Positions 24,573 to 33,482 of a stretch of DNA of 64,000 nucleotides are shown here, in pieces. The translations under genes and the position numbers were made by a program. Source of the DNA: JAMXLG01 sp963818925 (GTDB taxonomy: Bacteria > Vulcanimicrobiota > Vulcanimicrobiia > Vulcanimicrobiales > Vulcanimicrobiaceae); contig CAWFTN010000001.1 of assembly GCA_963818925.1 (NCBI GenBank), positions 558,001 to 622,000 on the forward strand, given 5' to 3'. Position 1 is the stretch's first letter. Each line of letters starts with the position of its first letter. Below the pieces are notes generated by a model. The model was given only the letters and a program-made list of their open reading frames with translations. It was not told where the DNA came from and made no database searches.

Positions 24573-25040
24573 ATGCGACACGTACGTGCTTCAGCTTCGC
24601 TTGCTTGCGGCGCGATGGCCGCGGAGGCGCTGATTCCCAAATTCTTCGAATTGCAGAAAGACCGGTCGGGAGCGATCCGCATGGCGCTCGAGGTACCGCT
24701 CGATGACTTCGGGCTTCCCACGAGCTTCGCGCTCGCGCGTGAGGTCGAACTTCGCGTGGCGCGCGAACGCGATGCCGAGAACCTCAACGACGTTTTTCGC
24801 ATCATGTGGTCGCCCTCCGGCGGCGGTCCGTTCCCTCACTTTAACGGCACGATCGTGGTGTGGTCGGAAGACGACCCGGACGCGGGATTCCTCGAGCTCA
24901 ATGGTGAGTATGAAGCGCCCCGCACGGTCGCCGGTGAAGCGTTCGACGTGACGATCGGACATCTGATCGCGGAACGCACCGTGAAGCACTTCGTCGAACG
25001 AGTCGCCAACGGGATCAGCGCGTTGCGAACGACCGCGTGA
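24573..25040 (+). CDS. Hypothetical protein coupled to a universal stress protein
   Basis: 155 residues from ATG 24573, or 141 from ATG 24615 (MAAEALIPKFFELQ). It is a soluble alpha/beta protein without signal peptide or Cys-rich motifs. Segments such as GGGPFPHFNGTIVVWSEDD and FLELNGEYEAPRTVAGEAFD look like beta hairpins of an SRPBCC- or lipocalin-like fold, but I cannot assign a family. Its TGA overlaps the GTG of the downstream Usp gene, so the two are translationally coupled and probably act in the same stress response. Confidence 0.6.
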   Translation: MRHVRASASLACGAMAAEALIPKFFELQKDRSGAIRMALEVPLDDFGLPTSFALAREVELRVARERDAENLNDVFRIMWSPSGGGPFPHFNGTIVVWSEDDPDAGFLELNGEYEAPRTVAGEAFDVTIGHLIAERTVKHFVERVANGISALRTTA

Positions 25041-25468
25041 AGATTCTCGTCGCGACGGACGGATCGTTCATGGCGCGCAACGCCTTGCTCGCTGCGTTCG
25101 ATCTCGCGACGAAATTCTGCGAGCCGGTCGAGATCCACGTCGTCTCGGTCGTCGATTACATGACGGCACCGGCCGGCCTCGGGAAGGCGCCGGTGACGGC
25201 GCCGGATCTCCTGTCGACGGAGGCGGAAAGCGCGCTTGTCCTAGCTCGCCAGATCGCAGCCGAGCGCGGCGTCGCAATCGAAACGAGGATTCTGCGCGGG
25301 CATGTAGTCCATGAGGTCCTGGCCTATGCCGAGCGGGAGCACGTCAACCTGATCGTCGTCGGAACCCACGGACGAAAGGGATTCATGCGCTCGATGCTCG
25401 GGTCTGCTTGTGAGGCGATCGTCCGCGACAGCGCGATTCCGGTCTTGACCGTCCACGCGGCCGCCTAG
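25037..25468 (+). CDS. Universal stress protein (UspA family), second copy
   Basis: 143 residues, GTG start overlapping the preceding stop. The N-terminal strand is ILVATDGSFMARNALL and the nucleotide-binding segment is GTHGRKGFMRSMLGSACEAIV, with the G-x2-G-x9-G-S pattern. It differs clearly from the Usp at 22700, so it is not a recent duplicate. Second gene of a two-gene unit. Confidence 0.9.
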   Translation: MKILVATDGSFMARNALLAAFDLATKFCEPVEIHVVSVVDYMTAPAGLGKAPVTAPDLLSTEAESALVLARQIAAERGVAIETRILRGHVVHEVLAYAEREHVNLIVVGTHGRKGFMRSMLGSACEAIVRDSAIPVLTVHAAA

Positions 25469-25513
25469 GGCCGTTCATCGACAAAGGTCGCGGGGCTCTT
25501 GAATTTCCCAGGC

Positions 25514-25529
25514 TTATTAGATTTAATAA
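25514..25529 (+). promoter_or_regulatory. Inverted repeat upstream of the PadR gene (possible operator)
   Basis: A perfect TTATTA-GATT-TAATAA palindrome sits 14 nt before the ATG of the PadR-family gene in an unusually AT-rich patch. This fits autoregulation by the winged-helix protein. Confidence 0.45.
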
Positions 25530-25542
25530 TGTCGTATCTATC

Positions 25543-25935
25543 ATGGTGAAAGCAGCAGTACGGACTCCGCCGGCGGCAGCGGACGGGATCGTCAAAGGCC
25601 CGATCAAGTCGAAGACCATCTTCCCGGTCCTCGTTCTGCATCTGCTCGCCGCCGAGCCCGATCACGGCTCCGGCTTGATGGCGCGGATCGAACAAATCTG
25701 CTCGGGTCTGCTCGCCGTGAATACAAACACGATCTACCCGCTTTTGCGCCGATTGGAAGAGCGCGGGTTCATCGTCGGCGAGTGGGAGCACCCGACGAAA
25801 CGGTCGCGTCGCTATTATCGCATCACCGACACCGGACGTGAACGACTCGAACGCATCAAAGCGGGGATGCTGCCTTACCTCGATACGCTCGCCGGGTCCA
25901 TCGCCCGCCTGCGCCGCGAACTCTACGTACAATAA
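25543..25935 (+). CDS. PadR-family transcriptional regulator
   Basis: 130 residues. The winged helix contains the PadR hallmarks: FPVLVLHLLAAEPDHGSGLM, LAVNTNTIYPLLRRLEERG, and the wing RRYYRITDTGRERLE. It would bind DNA as a dimer and respond to a small ligand. There is no clear ribosome site, so a leaderless or weakly initiated message is possible. The next gene, an acyl-CoA dehydrogenase, begins 38 nt downstream in the same direction, so it probably controls the beta-oxidation operon and itself. Confidence 0.9.
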   Translation: MVKAAVRTPPAAADGIVKGPIKSKTIFPVLVLHLLAAEPDHGSGLMARIEQICSGLLAVNTNTIYPLLRRLEERGFIVGEWEHPTKRSRRYYRITDTGRERLERIKAGMLPYLDTLAGSIARLRRELYVQ

Positions 25936-25972
25936 TGCCGCAGTTGACCTGCGGAGGAGAAACTAAACGAGC

Positions 25973-27793
25973 ATGAGCACGTACCAAGCCCCATTGCGCG
26001 ACATGCAATTCGTTCTGAAAGAACTTGCACGCATCGACGACGTCGCGAAGTTGCCGGGATATGAAGATGCGGCAGACGTGTGGGAATCGATTCTCGACGA
26101 AGCCGGCGCGTTCGCAACCGGCGTGTTGGATCCGCTCAACCGCGTCGCGGATAAGGAAGGCTGCACGTTCGTCGACGGTAAGGTGACGACGCCGAAAGGC
26201 TTCAAAGAAGCGTATAAAAAGTTTGCGGACGCGGGCTGGATCGGTTTGCCGGTTCCCGCCGAGTACGGCGGTCAAGCATTACCGCAGCTCTTGCTCGGAC
26301 CGACGCTCGAGATGTGGAACGCGGCGAACATCGGCTTCGCGAACGGTCCCCTGCTCAATCAGGGCGCGATCGAAGCGATTGAACTCGTCGGCAGCGACGA
26401 GCAGAAGACCAAGTGGATTCCGAATCTCGTCTCCGGCAAGTGGACCGGCACGATGAATTTGACGGAGCCGCAAGCCGGTTCCGATCTCGCGCAAGTGCGG
26501 ACGAAAGCCGTTCCCGAGGGCGATCACTATCTCATCACCGGCGAGAAAATTTTCATCACATTCGGCGAGCACGACATGGCTGAGAACATCGTGCACCTCG
26601 TGCTTGCGCGTCTTCCTGACGCGCCTGAAGGCGTGAAAGGCATCTCGCTCTTCATCGTTCCGAAAATGCTTGTCGACGACAACGGCAAGATCACCGAAGC
26701 AAACGGCGTCATCTGCGCCGGCATCGAGCACAAGCTCGGCATCAACGGCAATCCGACGTGTACGATGAAGTTCGGCGAGAAGGGCAATGGCGCAGTCGGC
26801 TACCTCGTCGGCGAACCGAATCGTGGGCTCGAATACATGTTCATCATGATGAACGCAGCCCGTTTTTCTGTCGGCGTGCAGGGCTACGCCGTTGCGGATC
26901 GCGCGTATCAGCACTCGCTGGAATACGCGAAGGAACGCGTGCAGATGTCCGATGCAGCGACACGCGACAAGACGCCGGTGCGCATCATTGCGCATCCCGA
27001 CGTGCGCCGTATGCTCATGTGGCAGAAGGCGAATCTCGAAGCGATGCGCGCGCTTTCGTACTACACCGCGGCGTCGCTCGATCTGTCGCACAAGCATCCC
27101 GATGAAAAAGTGCGCAAACAGCACAAGGCGTTCGTGGAACTGATGATTCCCGTCGTCAAGGGTTGGTGCACCGAGACGGGCGTCGAGCTTTGCTCGACCG
27201 CGCTGCAGATTTTCGGCGGTATGGGCTACGTCGAAGAGACCGGCATCGCACAGCAGTATCGCGACGTGCGCATCACGACGATCTACGAAGGTACGACCGG
27301 TATTCAAGCGCTCGACCTCGTGGGCCGCAAGCTGATCCGCGATATGGGCGCGACGGCGACGGCGGTGATCAAAGACATGGAGAAGTTCGCGAAGGAAGCG
27401 GCGGCGCATGATAATGCCGACGTGAAAGCAATCGGCGAAGCACTGCTCAAATCGATTGCGAACCTGGCGGAAGTCTCGCAATGGATCGGCATGAACGCGA
27501 TGGGCGATCTGCGCAAAGCGTTCGCGTGCTCCGTTCCGTATCTCAAACTCTGGGGCATCACGGCGGGCGGCTGGCAAATGGCGCGCGCCGCGAAGATCGC
27601 CGCCGAGAAGATTGCATCGGGCGACGCCGATCCGTTCTATCCGGCCAAGATCACGACCGCGAAGTTCTACGCTTCGCACGTTCTCACGCAAGGCGCGTGG
27701 TACAAGCGTCAAATCATCGACGGCGCCGGCGACGTGATGACGCTTCAGGAAGAAGCGTTCGAACTCGATCGTAAGATGACGGTGACTGCATAA
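25973..27793 (+). CDS. Acyl-CoA dehydrogenase (large FadE-type)
   Basis: 606 residues, ATG behind GGAGGAG. It belongs to the long subfamily with extra N- and C-terminal domains around the FAD core: LTEPQAGSDLAQVRTKA in the FAD-binding middle domain, LVGEPNRGLEYMFIMMNAAR, and RITTIYEGTTGIQALDLVG, which carries the catalytic Glu. It introduces the trans-2 double bond in acyl-CoA and passes electrons to ETF. First enzyme gene of a three-step operon with the hydratase/dehydrogenase (5 nt downstream) and thiolase, giving a complete cycle except for the acyl-CoA synthetase. Confidence 0.94.
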   Translation: MSTYQAPLRDMQFVLKELARIDDVAKLPGYEDAADVWESILDEAGAFATGVLDPLNRVADKEGCTFVDGKVTTPKGFKEAYKKFADAGWIGLPVPAEYGGQALPQLLLGPTLEMWNAANIGFANGPLLNQGAIEAIELVGSDEQKTKWIPNLVSGKWTGTMNLTEPQAGSDLAQVRTKAVPEGDHYLITGEKIFITFGEHDMAENIVHLVLARLPDAPEGVKGISLFIVPKMLVDDNGKITEANGVICAGIEHKLGINGNPTCTMKFGEKGNGAVGYLVGEPNRGLEYMFIMMNAARFSVGVQGYAVADRAYQHSLEYAKERVQMSDAATRDKTPVRIIAHPDVRRMLMWQKANLEAMRALSYYTAASLDLSHKHPDEKVRKQHKAFVELMIPVVKGWCTETGVELCSTALQIFGGMGYVEETGIAQQYRDVRITTIYEGTTGIQALDLVGRKLIRDMGATATAVIKDMEKFAKEAAAHDNADVKAIGEALLKSIANLAEVSQWIGMNAMGDLRKAFACSVPYLKLWGITAGGWQMARAAKIAAEKIASGDADPFYPAKITTAKFYASHVLTQGAWYKRQIIDGAGDVMTLQEEAFELDRKMTVTA

Positions 27794-27798
27794 CCACC

Positions 27799-29916
27799 AT
27801 GGGCTTCATTCGAACCGAAGACAGAGATGGAGTGCGGATCGTCACGCTCGATAATCCGCCCGTCAACTCACTGTCGTTTGCGCTCTCCAGCGAACTCTTG
27901 CCGGTCGTCGAAGCGGCGTCCGCCGATCCGAACGTCAAAGCCGTCGTCTTCGCCGGTGCAAACGGTATCTTTTCCGCCGGTGCGGACATCAACGACTTCT
28001 CGATCGAACCGACACCGGAGACACGCACGATTCGCGACGCGATCGCCGCGGTCGAACGCAGCGACAAAATCTTCGTGGCGGCGATCGAGAAGAACGCCCT
28101 CGGCGGCGGACTCGAGCTCTCGCTCGCGTGCGATTATCGGGTAGCCGAGAAGAACGCGCGTGTGGGTCTGCCGGAGATCAAGCTCGGATTGCTTCCGGGT
28201 GCCGGTGGGACGCAGCGTCTGCCGCGCTTGATCGGCGCGCAAGATGCGCTTGATATCATGCTCAAAGGCCGCAACGTCAAGATGGACGAGGCCAAAGAGA
28301 AGGGCATCGTCGACGAAGTGGTCGACGGCAACGTTCTCGACGCCGCGGTTGCTCTCGCGCAAAAAGCGACGGAAAAACGTCGCATTTCGAAGCGGCGAGT
28401 GGAACTCGGCAAAGGCATCACGCCGCAAGCGGAGCCGTTCGTCGTTTCACAAGCGCACAAGATGGTGCCGCCGGAAGACAACGGCGGGTTCGCCGCGCAC
28501 AAACTCATCGACGCCGTCGAAGCGGCGTTCGAACTGCCGTTTGCATTCGGCATCGCGCGTGAAGCGCGCTTGTTCGATCAGCTCGCGCGCTCGGCGCCGT
28601 CGTTCGCATTGCGGCACGTGTTCTTCGCGGAACGCGAACTCCCGAAGATTCCCGATCTTCCCGCCGCGAAGCCGCGTGACATCAAGAAAGCGGGTGTCAT
28701 CGGCGCAGGCACGATGGGCACGGGCATCGCGATTACGTTCGCGCAAGCCGGCATCCCGGTGACGGTCATCGACTCGAACGACGAAGCGGTCGACAAAGCG
28801 AAACAGACGGTCTTCGGTATGTTTATGTATCAGGTCCAAAAGGGCCGCATGACGCAAGAAGAAGCGTGGAAGCTCGGGCAGTCGATCCAATTCGCGCACG
28901 AGTACGAAGAGCTCGCTGATGCCGACGTCGTCGTCGAAGCGGTCTTCGAAAACATGGACGTCAAGAAAGACGTCTTCAAGAAGCTCGACGCGATCGTCAA
29001 ACCCGAAGGCATTCTCGCATCCAACACGTCGACGCTCGACATCGATGAGATGGCGTCGGCGACCAAGCGTCCCGACAAATTCGTCGGTCTGCACTTCTTC
29101 GTTCCGGCGAACATCATGCCGTTGTTAGAGATCGTGCGCGGCAAGGACACGTCACCCGAAACGATCGCGACCGCGTTCAAGCTCGGCAAGATGTTGAAGA
29201 AGACGGCGGTGTTTTCCGCCAATGCGTTCGGATTCATCGGCAACCGGATGGTGTTCGACTACGCTCGCGCTGCCGGAGAACTCGCGGAAGAGGGCGTCTC
29301 GCCGGCGCGTATCGATGCCGTTGCGAAGAAGTTCGGCTTCCCGATGGGACCGTTCGCGATGGGTGATCTCTCCGGTATCGACGTTGCATGGCACATCGGC
29401 AAGGCGCGACCCGATATTGCGAAGGGACGCACGAACGTCATCGATCGTCTCGTTCAGATGAATCGCCTCGGTCAGAAGACGATGGCTGGCTACTTCAAGT
29501 ACGACAAGAACGTCGGCAAAGGCCGCGAGCCGATTCCGGATCCGGAGATCGAAGCGCTTTTCAAAGAAGAAGCCGCAAAAGCCGGCATCAAGCCGCGCGA
29601 AGTTTCGGATCAGGAAATTCTGGACCGTCTGACGTTTGCGCTTATCAATCGGGGCGCGTATCTGCTCGAAGAGGGCGTCGCATTGCGTCCTGGCGACATC
29701 GACATCGTCTATGTGTACGGCTACGGCTTCCCGCCGCATCACGGCGGACCGATGTGGTACGCAGATGAAGCCGGCGTCAAACACGTCTACGATCGCGTGG
29801 TCGAATTCGGTTGGGAACCGGCGCCGCTATTGAAAGAAATCGCCGAACGCGGCGCCACATTTGCTGCCCTTCGACTGGGCTCAGGATTATCGGAAGGAGA
29901 ACTCGTTCATGCGTGA
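27799..29916 (+). CDS. fadJ: Bifunctional enoyl-CoA hydratase / 3-hydroxyacyl-CoA dehydrogenase
   Basis: 705 residues. The crotonase half (1-190) has GIFSAGADINDF forming the oxyanion hole, and LGGGLELSLACDYRVAE and GLPEIKLGLLPGAGGTQRLP carrying the catalytic Glu residues. The dehydrogenase half begins near residue 295 with the NAD-binding GVIGAGTMGTGIAITFAQAG. The catalytic His is in VGLHFFVPANIMPLLEIV, and the C-terminal dimerisation domains run to the end. It hydrates trans-2-enoyl-CoA and oxidises the product to 3-ketoacyl-CoA. The stop overlaps the thiolase start. The symbol is by family; FadB- and FadJ-type members are not distinguished. Confidence 0.93.
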   Translation: MGFIRTEDRDGVRIVTLDNPPVNSLSFALSSELLPVVEAASADPNVKAVVFAGANGIFSAGADINDFSIEPTPETRTIRDAIAAVERSDKIFVAAIEKNALGGGLELSLACDYRVAEKNARVGLPEIKLGLLPGAGGTQRLPRLIGAQDALDIMLKGRNVKMDEAKEKGIVDEVVDGNVLDAAVALAQKATEKRRISKRRVELGKGITPQAEPFVVSQAHKMVPPEDNGGFAAHKLIDAVEAAFELPFAFGIAREARLFDQLARSAPSFALRHVFFAERELPKIPDLPAAKPRDIKKAGVIGAGTMGTGIAITFAQAGIPVTVIDSNDEAVDKAKQTVFGMFMYQVQKGRMTQEEAWKLGQSIQFAHEYEELADADVVVEAVFENMDVKKDVFKKLDAIVKPEGILASNTSTLDIDEMASATKRPDKFVGLHFFVPANIMPLLEIVRGKDTSPETIATAFKLGKMLKKTAVFSANAFGFIGNRMVFDYARAAGELAEEGVSPARIDAVAKKFGFPMGPFAMGDLSGIDVAWHIGKARPDIAKGRTNVIDRLVQMNRLGQKTMAGYFKYDKNVGKGREPIPDPEIEALFKEEAAKAGIKPREVSDQEILDRLTFALINRGAYLLEEGVALRPGDIDIVYVYGYGFPPHHGGPMWYADEAGVKHVYDRVVEFGWEPAPLLKEIAERGATFAALRLGSGLSEGELVHA

Positions 29917-31096
29917 GGCGGTCGTCGTCTCCGCCGCGAGAACGCCGATCGGTCGCGCGTTCCGCGGTGCGTTCAATCAAACACCGGGAGCGACGATGGC
30001 GGGGCACGTCGTCGCCGAAGCGCTCCAGCGCGCCGGCATCGATCCCGCTGAAGTCGAAGACGTGATCATCGGTTCGGGGCTGCCGGAAGGTGCGACCGGA
30101 AACAATATCGGCCGCACGGCAGCGCTGCGCGCGGGTTGCCCGGTTTCGGTTGCCGGACAAACGGTGAGCCGGTATTGCGCATCCGGACTCGATGCGATTG
30201 CGGCGGCTGCGAAGCGTGTCATCGTCGATAATGCGGACGTGGCCGTCGGCGGCGGTGTCGAGTCGATCTCGATGGTACAGAACGATCTCAACATGAAGTA
30301 CTACACGGAAGATTGGCTGCTGCGCAACACGCCCGACGTCTATATGCCGATGCTCTACACGGCTGATAACGTCGCGAAGAAGTACAAAATTTCGCGCGAA
30401 ACGCAAGACGAGTACGCGCTGCAGAGCCAGCAACGTACGGCGGCGGCGCAACAAGCCGGGCGTTTCGATGCGGAAATCGTCGAGCTTCCGTCGTGGAAAT
30501 TCGTGGAAGACAAACAGACCGGCGCCGTCCGCGAAGAGCACACGGTGCTCAAGAAAGACGAAGGCAATCGCGCGGATACGACGCTCGAAGGCCTCGCGCA
30601 ATTGAAAGGCGCCGTACCAGGCATCAAAGACACGTCGATCACCGCCGGAAATTCATCTCAGCTTTCCGACGGCGCTGCCGCCGTCATTCTGATGGATGCG
30701 AAGCTTGCCGAACAACGCAATCTCGAACCGCTCGGAGTCTATCGTGGCTTTGCAGTCGCGGGATGCGACCCCGGCGAGATGGGCATCGGTCCAATTTTCG
30801 CCGTTCCGAAGCTGCTCAAGCAGCACGGTTTGACGATCGACGACATCGGTCTGTGGGAGCTCAACGAAGCATTCGCCGTACAAACGGTGTATTGTCGCGA
30901 CACGCTCGGCATTCCAAACGATCGCTTCAACGTCGACGGCGGCGCGATCTCAATCGGCCACCCATACGGCATGAGCGGTGCGCGCATGACAATGCACGCC
31001 CTTATCGAAGGCAAACGCCGCGGCGCCAAATACGTAGTCGTAACCATGTGCGTCGGCGGGGGCATGGGCGCAGCGGGTCTCTTCGAAGTCGCCTAA
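29909..31096 (+). CDS. Acetyl-CoA acyltransferase (thiolase)
   Basis: 395 residues from ATG 29909, preceded by GGAAGGAGA and overlapping the preceding gene by 8 nt. The thiolase residues are all present: nucleophilic Cys in SRYCASGLDA, NEAFAVQ, His in GGAISIGHPYGMSGARM and the second Cys in TMCVGGGMGAAGLFEV. It cleaves 3-ketoacyl-CoA with CoA in the last step of beta-oxidation; a biosynthetic role is less likely given the operon. Transcription is followed by the large repeat array. Confidence 0.95.
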   Translation: MREAVVVSAARTPIGRAFRGAFNQTPGATMAGHVVAEALQRAGIDPAEVEDVIIGSGLPEGATGNNIGRTAALRAGCPVSVAGQTVSRYCASGLDAIAAAAKRVIVDNADVAVGGGVESISMVQNDLNMKYYTEDWLLRNTPDVYMPMLYTADNVAKKYKISRETQDEYALQSQQRTAAAQQAGRFDAEIVELPSWKFVEDKQTGAVREEHTVLKKDEGNRADTTLEGLAQLKGAVPGIKDTSITAGNSSQLSDGAAAVILMDAKLAEQRNLEPLGVYRGFAVAGCDPGEMGIGPIFAVPKLLKQHGLTIDDIGLWELNEAFAVQTVYCRDTLGIPNDRFNVDGGAISIGHPYGMSGARMTMHALIEGKRRGAKYVVVTMCVGGGMGAAGLFEVA

Positions 31097-31870
31097 GTGA
31101 CCGTCACGCATAACGGCTCGACGAAATCTCGTCGGGCCTTCGTTATGAGTCGATCCTTCGACTTCGCTGCGCTGCGCTCAGGATGACACTGCAGAATGCC
31201 GCAGGGCGAGCAACGCCTAGCCATAGTGTCATCCTGAGCGCAGGTGCGAAGCACCGGAGTCGAAGGACCGCCACGCATAACGGCTCGACGAAATCTCGTC
31301 AAGCCTTTGTTATGAGGCGATCCTTCGACTTCGCTGCGCTCAGGATGACACTGCGGGGCGCCGCAACGACGAGCAACGCCTACCATAGTGTCATCCTGAG
31401 CGCAGGTGCGAAGCACCGGAGCCGAAGGACCGCCACGCATCATGGCTGACGAAATCTCGTCGGGCCTTTGTTACGAGTCGATCCTTCGACTTCGCTACGC
31501 TGCGCTCAGGATGACACTGCAGAATGCCGCAAGGGCGAGCAACGCCTAGCCATAGTGTCATCCTGAGCGCAGGTGCGAAGCACCGGAGTCGAAGGACCGC
31601 CACGCATAACGGCTCGACGAAATCTCGTCAAGCCTTTGTTATGAGGCGATCCTTCGACTTCGCTGCGCTGCGCTCAGGATGACACTGCGGGGCGCCGCAA
31701 CGACGAGCAACGCCTACCATAGTGTCATCCTGAGCGCAGGTGCGAAGCACCGGAGCCGAAGGACCGCCACGCATCATGGCTGACGAAATCTCGTCGGGCC
31801 TTTGTTACGAGTCGATCCTTCGACTTCGCTACGCTGCGCTCAGGATGACACTGCGGGGCGCCGTTAATGC
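31097..31870. repeat. Tandem array of about 165-bp units with internal inverted repeats
   Basis: The block CCATAGTGTCATCCTGAGCG recurs at about 31221, 31383, 31550 and 31717 (spacing 162, 167, 167), with a partial fifth unit. Two unit types alternate, so the higher-order period is about 330 bp. Within each unit TCCTTCGACTTCGCTGCGCT...AGGATGACAC pairs with GTGTCATCCTGAGCGCAGG...TCGAAGGA, so each unit can form a long hairpin. Related half-sites lie at 41966-42005 and 57316-57424. No protein is encoded; open frames here merely read through the repeats. Confidence 0.92.
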
Positions 31871-31918
31871 GGGCTGCGTGATGCTCAACAAAGGGAAGAC
31901 GTCGCGTTTACGCGCGCT

Positions 31919-32425
31919 TCACGGCTGGTAAAGACGCCGGTCGGTCAGCGCTTTCTCCTCCGCGCGAATTCGTACCGCGAGCAAGAGCGCGTTGAGTAGG
32001 GTAAAAATGAGCGCGAGGCGCCACGCGCCGAATGCGAGCGGCAGCAGGGCGATCTCGAGGACAACGATCGTGTAGTTCGGATGCCTGAAGAAGCGATACG
32101 GTCCGCGACGGACGAGCGGCGCTCCGGGTATCGTGATGATGCGCGTCGTCCAATATGGGCCGAGTGTGGCGAGCACCCAGATCCTTGCGAGTTGCAACAC
32201 GAAGAACGCGCCCACGAGCCACCAATTCGGCGTCGTGTTTGGCGAAACGAAGATCAACAGTGAGAGCAGCCACGCGGCGTGCAAAGCCACAAACAACGGA
32301 TGCTGCCATGCCGCCACTTCGAACGCTCCACGCGCGCGCAGCCGCTGCGTATTGCGTTCCGCATAGATCAGTTCGCCGACGCGTTGTGCGGCGACGACCG
32401 TAAGAACGGCGTAGAGCGCGCTCAT
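31919..32425 (-). CDS. ICMT/YpbQ-like membrane methyltransferase
   Basis: 168 residues from ATG 32425, overlapping the stop of the polyketide synthase gene (ATGA). There are four to five hydrophobic segments, and the signature RRGPYRFFRHPNYTIVVLEI of the isoprenylcysteine carboxyl methyltransferase superfamily binds SAM at the C-terminal side. In Bacillus the linked pair BcsA-YpbQ makes alkylpyrones and their methyl ethers, and the same gene order is seen here. It therefore probably O-methylates the product of the upstream synthase at the membrane. This role is an inference from synteny and family. Confidence 0.85.
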   Translation of the reverse strand: MSALYAVLTVVAAQRVGELIYAERNTQRLRARGAFEVAAWQHPLFVALHAAWLLSLLIFVSPNTTPNWWLVGAFFVLQLARIWVLATLGPYWTTRIITIPGAPLVRRGPYRFFRHPNYTIVVLEIALLPLAFGAWRLALIFTLLNALLLAVRIRAEEKALTDRRLYQP

Positions 32426-33468
32426 GGCTCGAGCGTTACGAATGCCGCCGTGAATCCAGGACCCATTGCCGTCAAAAGCGCATGACGCCAACCGTTCGAT
32501 GAAAGCGCTCCACGTGAAAGCGCGCGCTCGAGCACGAAGAGCAGCGTAACCGATGACATGTTCCCGTACTCCGCAAGGACGTCGCGCGAGTCGGCGAGTG
32601 CGCCGTTCTCTGTCCCGAAGGCATGTTCGAGTGCGTCGAGCACTTTCGTCCCGCCGGGGTGCGAAAGAAAATGATCGATATCGTCGCGCGTTAGCGCCGA
32701 CTCCGAGAGATATCCATCGATAACGCCGCGCAACTCCGATTCGACGAGTTGCGGAATATCGCGCGAGAACACCGGCGAGAGACCGTCTTCGGACACATCC
32801 CAGCCCATGATGTCGAGCGTCGAGTCGAACGTATATTCACCGCTCGCCCTCACGGCCGGACCGGTACCGTCACTCGTAAAGACCGCGGCGGCTGCGCCGT
32901 CGCCGAAGAGCGCAGTTGCAACGATGTTGCTCTTCGTCAATTCGTCGCGCCGGAACCACAGCGCGCAGAGTTCCACGACCAGAAGCAGCACCGTGGAGCC
33001 GGGATGCGCATCCGCGAGCGTCGCGGCGCGCGCAATGCCGACGGCTCCGCCGACACATCCGAGACCGAAAATCGGAAGGCGGCGAACGGTGCGTTTAAAA
33101 GGCATGCGATTCATCAGCAGCGCGTCGAGACTCGGCGTCGCAATTCCGGTCGTCGAAACGACGACGATCGTATCGACGTCTTCGATGCTGCGTCCCGCGC
33201 GCGCCAGCGCCGAGCGCGCAGCGTCTTCTAACAAACGTTGCGCGAAATCGAGATAGATTTCATTACGATCGTGCCAGCCGTGCGTCTCGTAGTACCACTC
33301 AACCGGAACGCACGAGTACCGGCGCACGATACCGGTGTTGGCAAAGACGGGCAGTAATCGGGAAACAACCGCTGATTCGCTGAACTGCGCGCGGAGGCGC
33401 GCGCTAATGTCTGCTTGTTCCAGGACGTACGGTGGAACGGCCGTTGCGACGCCGGCGATGCGAGCCAC
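32422..33468 (-). CDS. Type III polyketide synthase (alkylpyrone/alkylresorcinol synthase type)
   Basis: 348 residues from GTG 33468, behind AGGAGAGG; the frame upstream adds 14 non-family residues. The thiolase-fold catalytic triad is intact: Cys138 in GLGCVGGAVG, His270 in FLSHPGGTKV and Asn303 in YGNMSSVT. It extends a fatty acyl starter with malonyl-CoA and cyclises it to pyrones or resorcinols. It is coupled to an ICMT-like methyltransferase downstream and lies 14 nt after a HiPIP gene. The products could be membrane phenolic lipids. The chain-length specificity cannot be told from sequence. Confidence 0.93.
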   Translation of the reverse strand: MARIAGVATAVPPYVLEQADISARLRAQFSESAVVSRLLPVFANTGIVRRYSCVPVEWYYETHGWHDRNEIYLDFAQRLLEDAARSALARAGRSIEDVDTIVVVSTTGIATPSLDALLMNRMPFKRTVRRLPIFGLGCVGGAVGIARAATLADAHPGSTVLLLVVELCALWFRRDELTKSNIVATALFGDGAAAAVFTSDGTGPAVRASGEYTFDSTLDIMGWDVSEDGLSPVFSRDIPQLVESELRGVIDGYLSESALTRDDIDHFLSHPGGTKVLDALEHAFGTENGALADSRDVLAEYGNMSSVTLLFVLERALSRGALSSNGWRHALLTAMGPGFTAAFVTLEP

Positions 33469-33482
33469 CGTACCTCTCCTCG

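Noticed and set aside
26279..27712. 477-codon minus-strand open frame opposite the acyl-CoA dehydrogenase
   Set aside because: It is antisense to a clear enzyme gene; its Arg/His-rich, low-complexity composition is the usual shadow of GC-rich codons. No motif.
31097..31870. CRISPR array
   Set aside because: Units are 165 bp, nearly identical throughout, with no unique spacers; no cas genes in the window.
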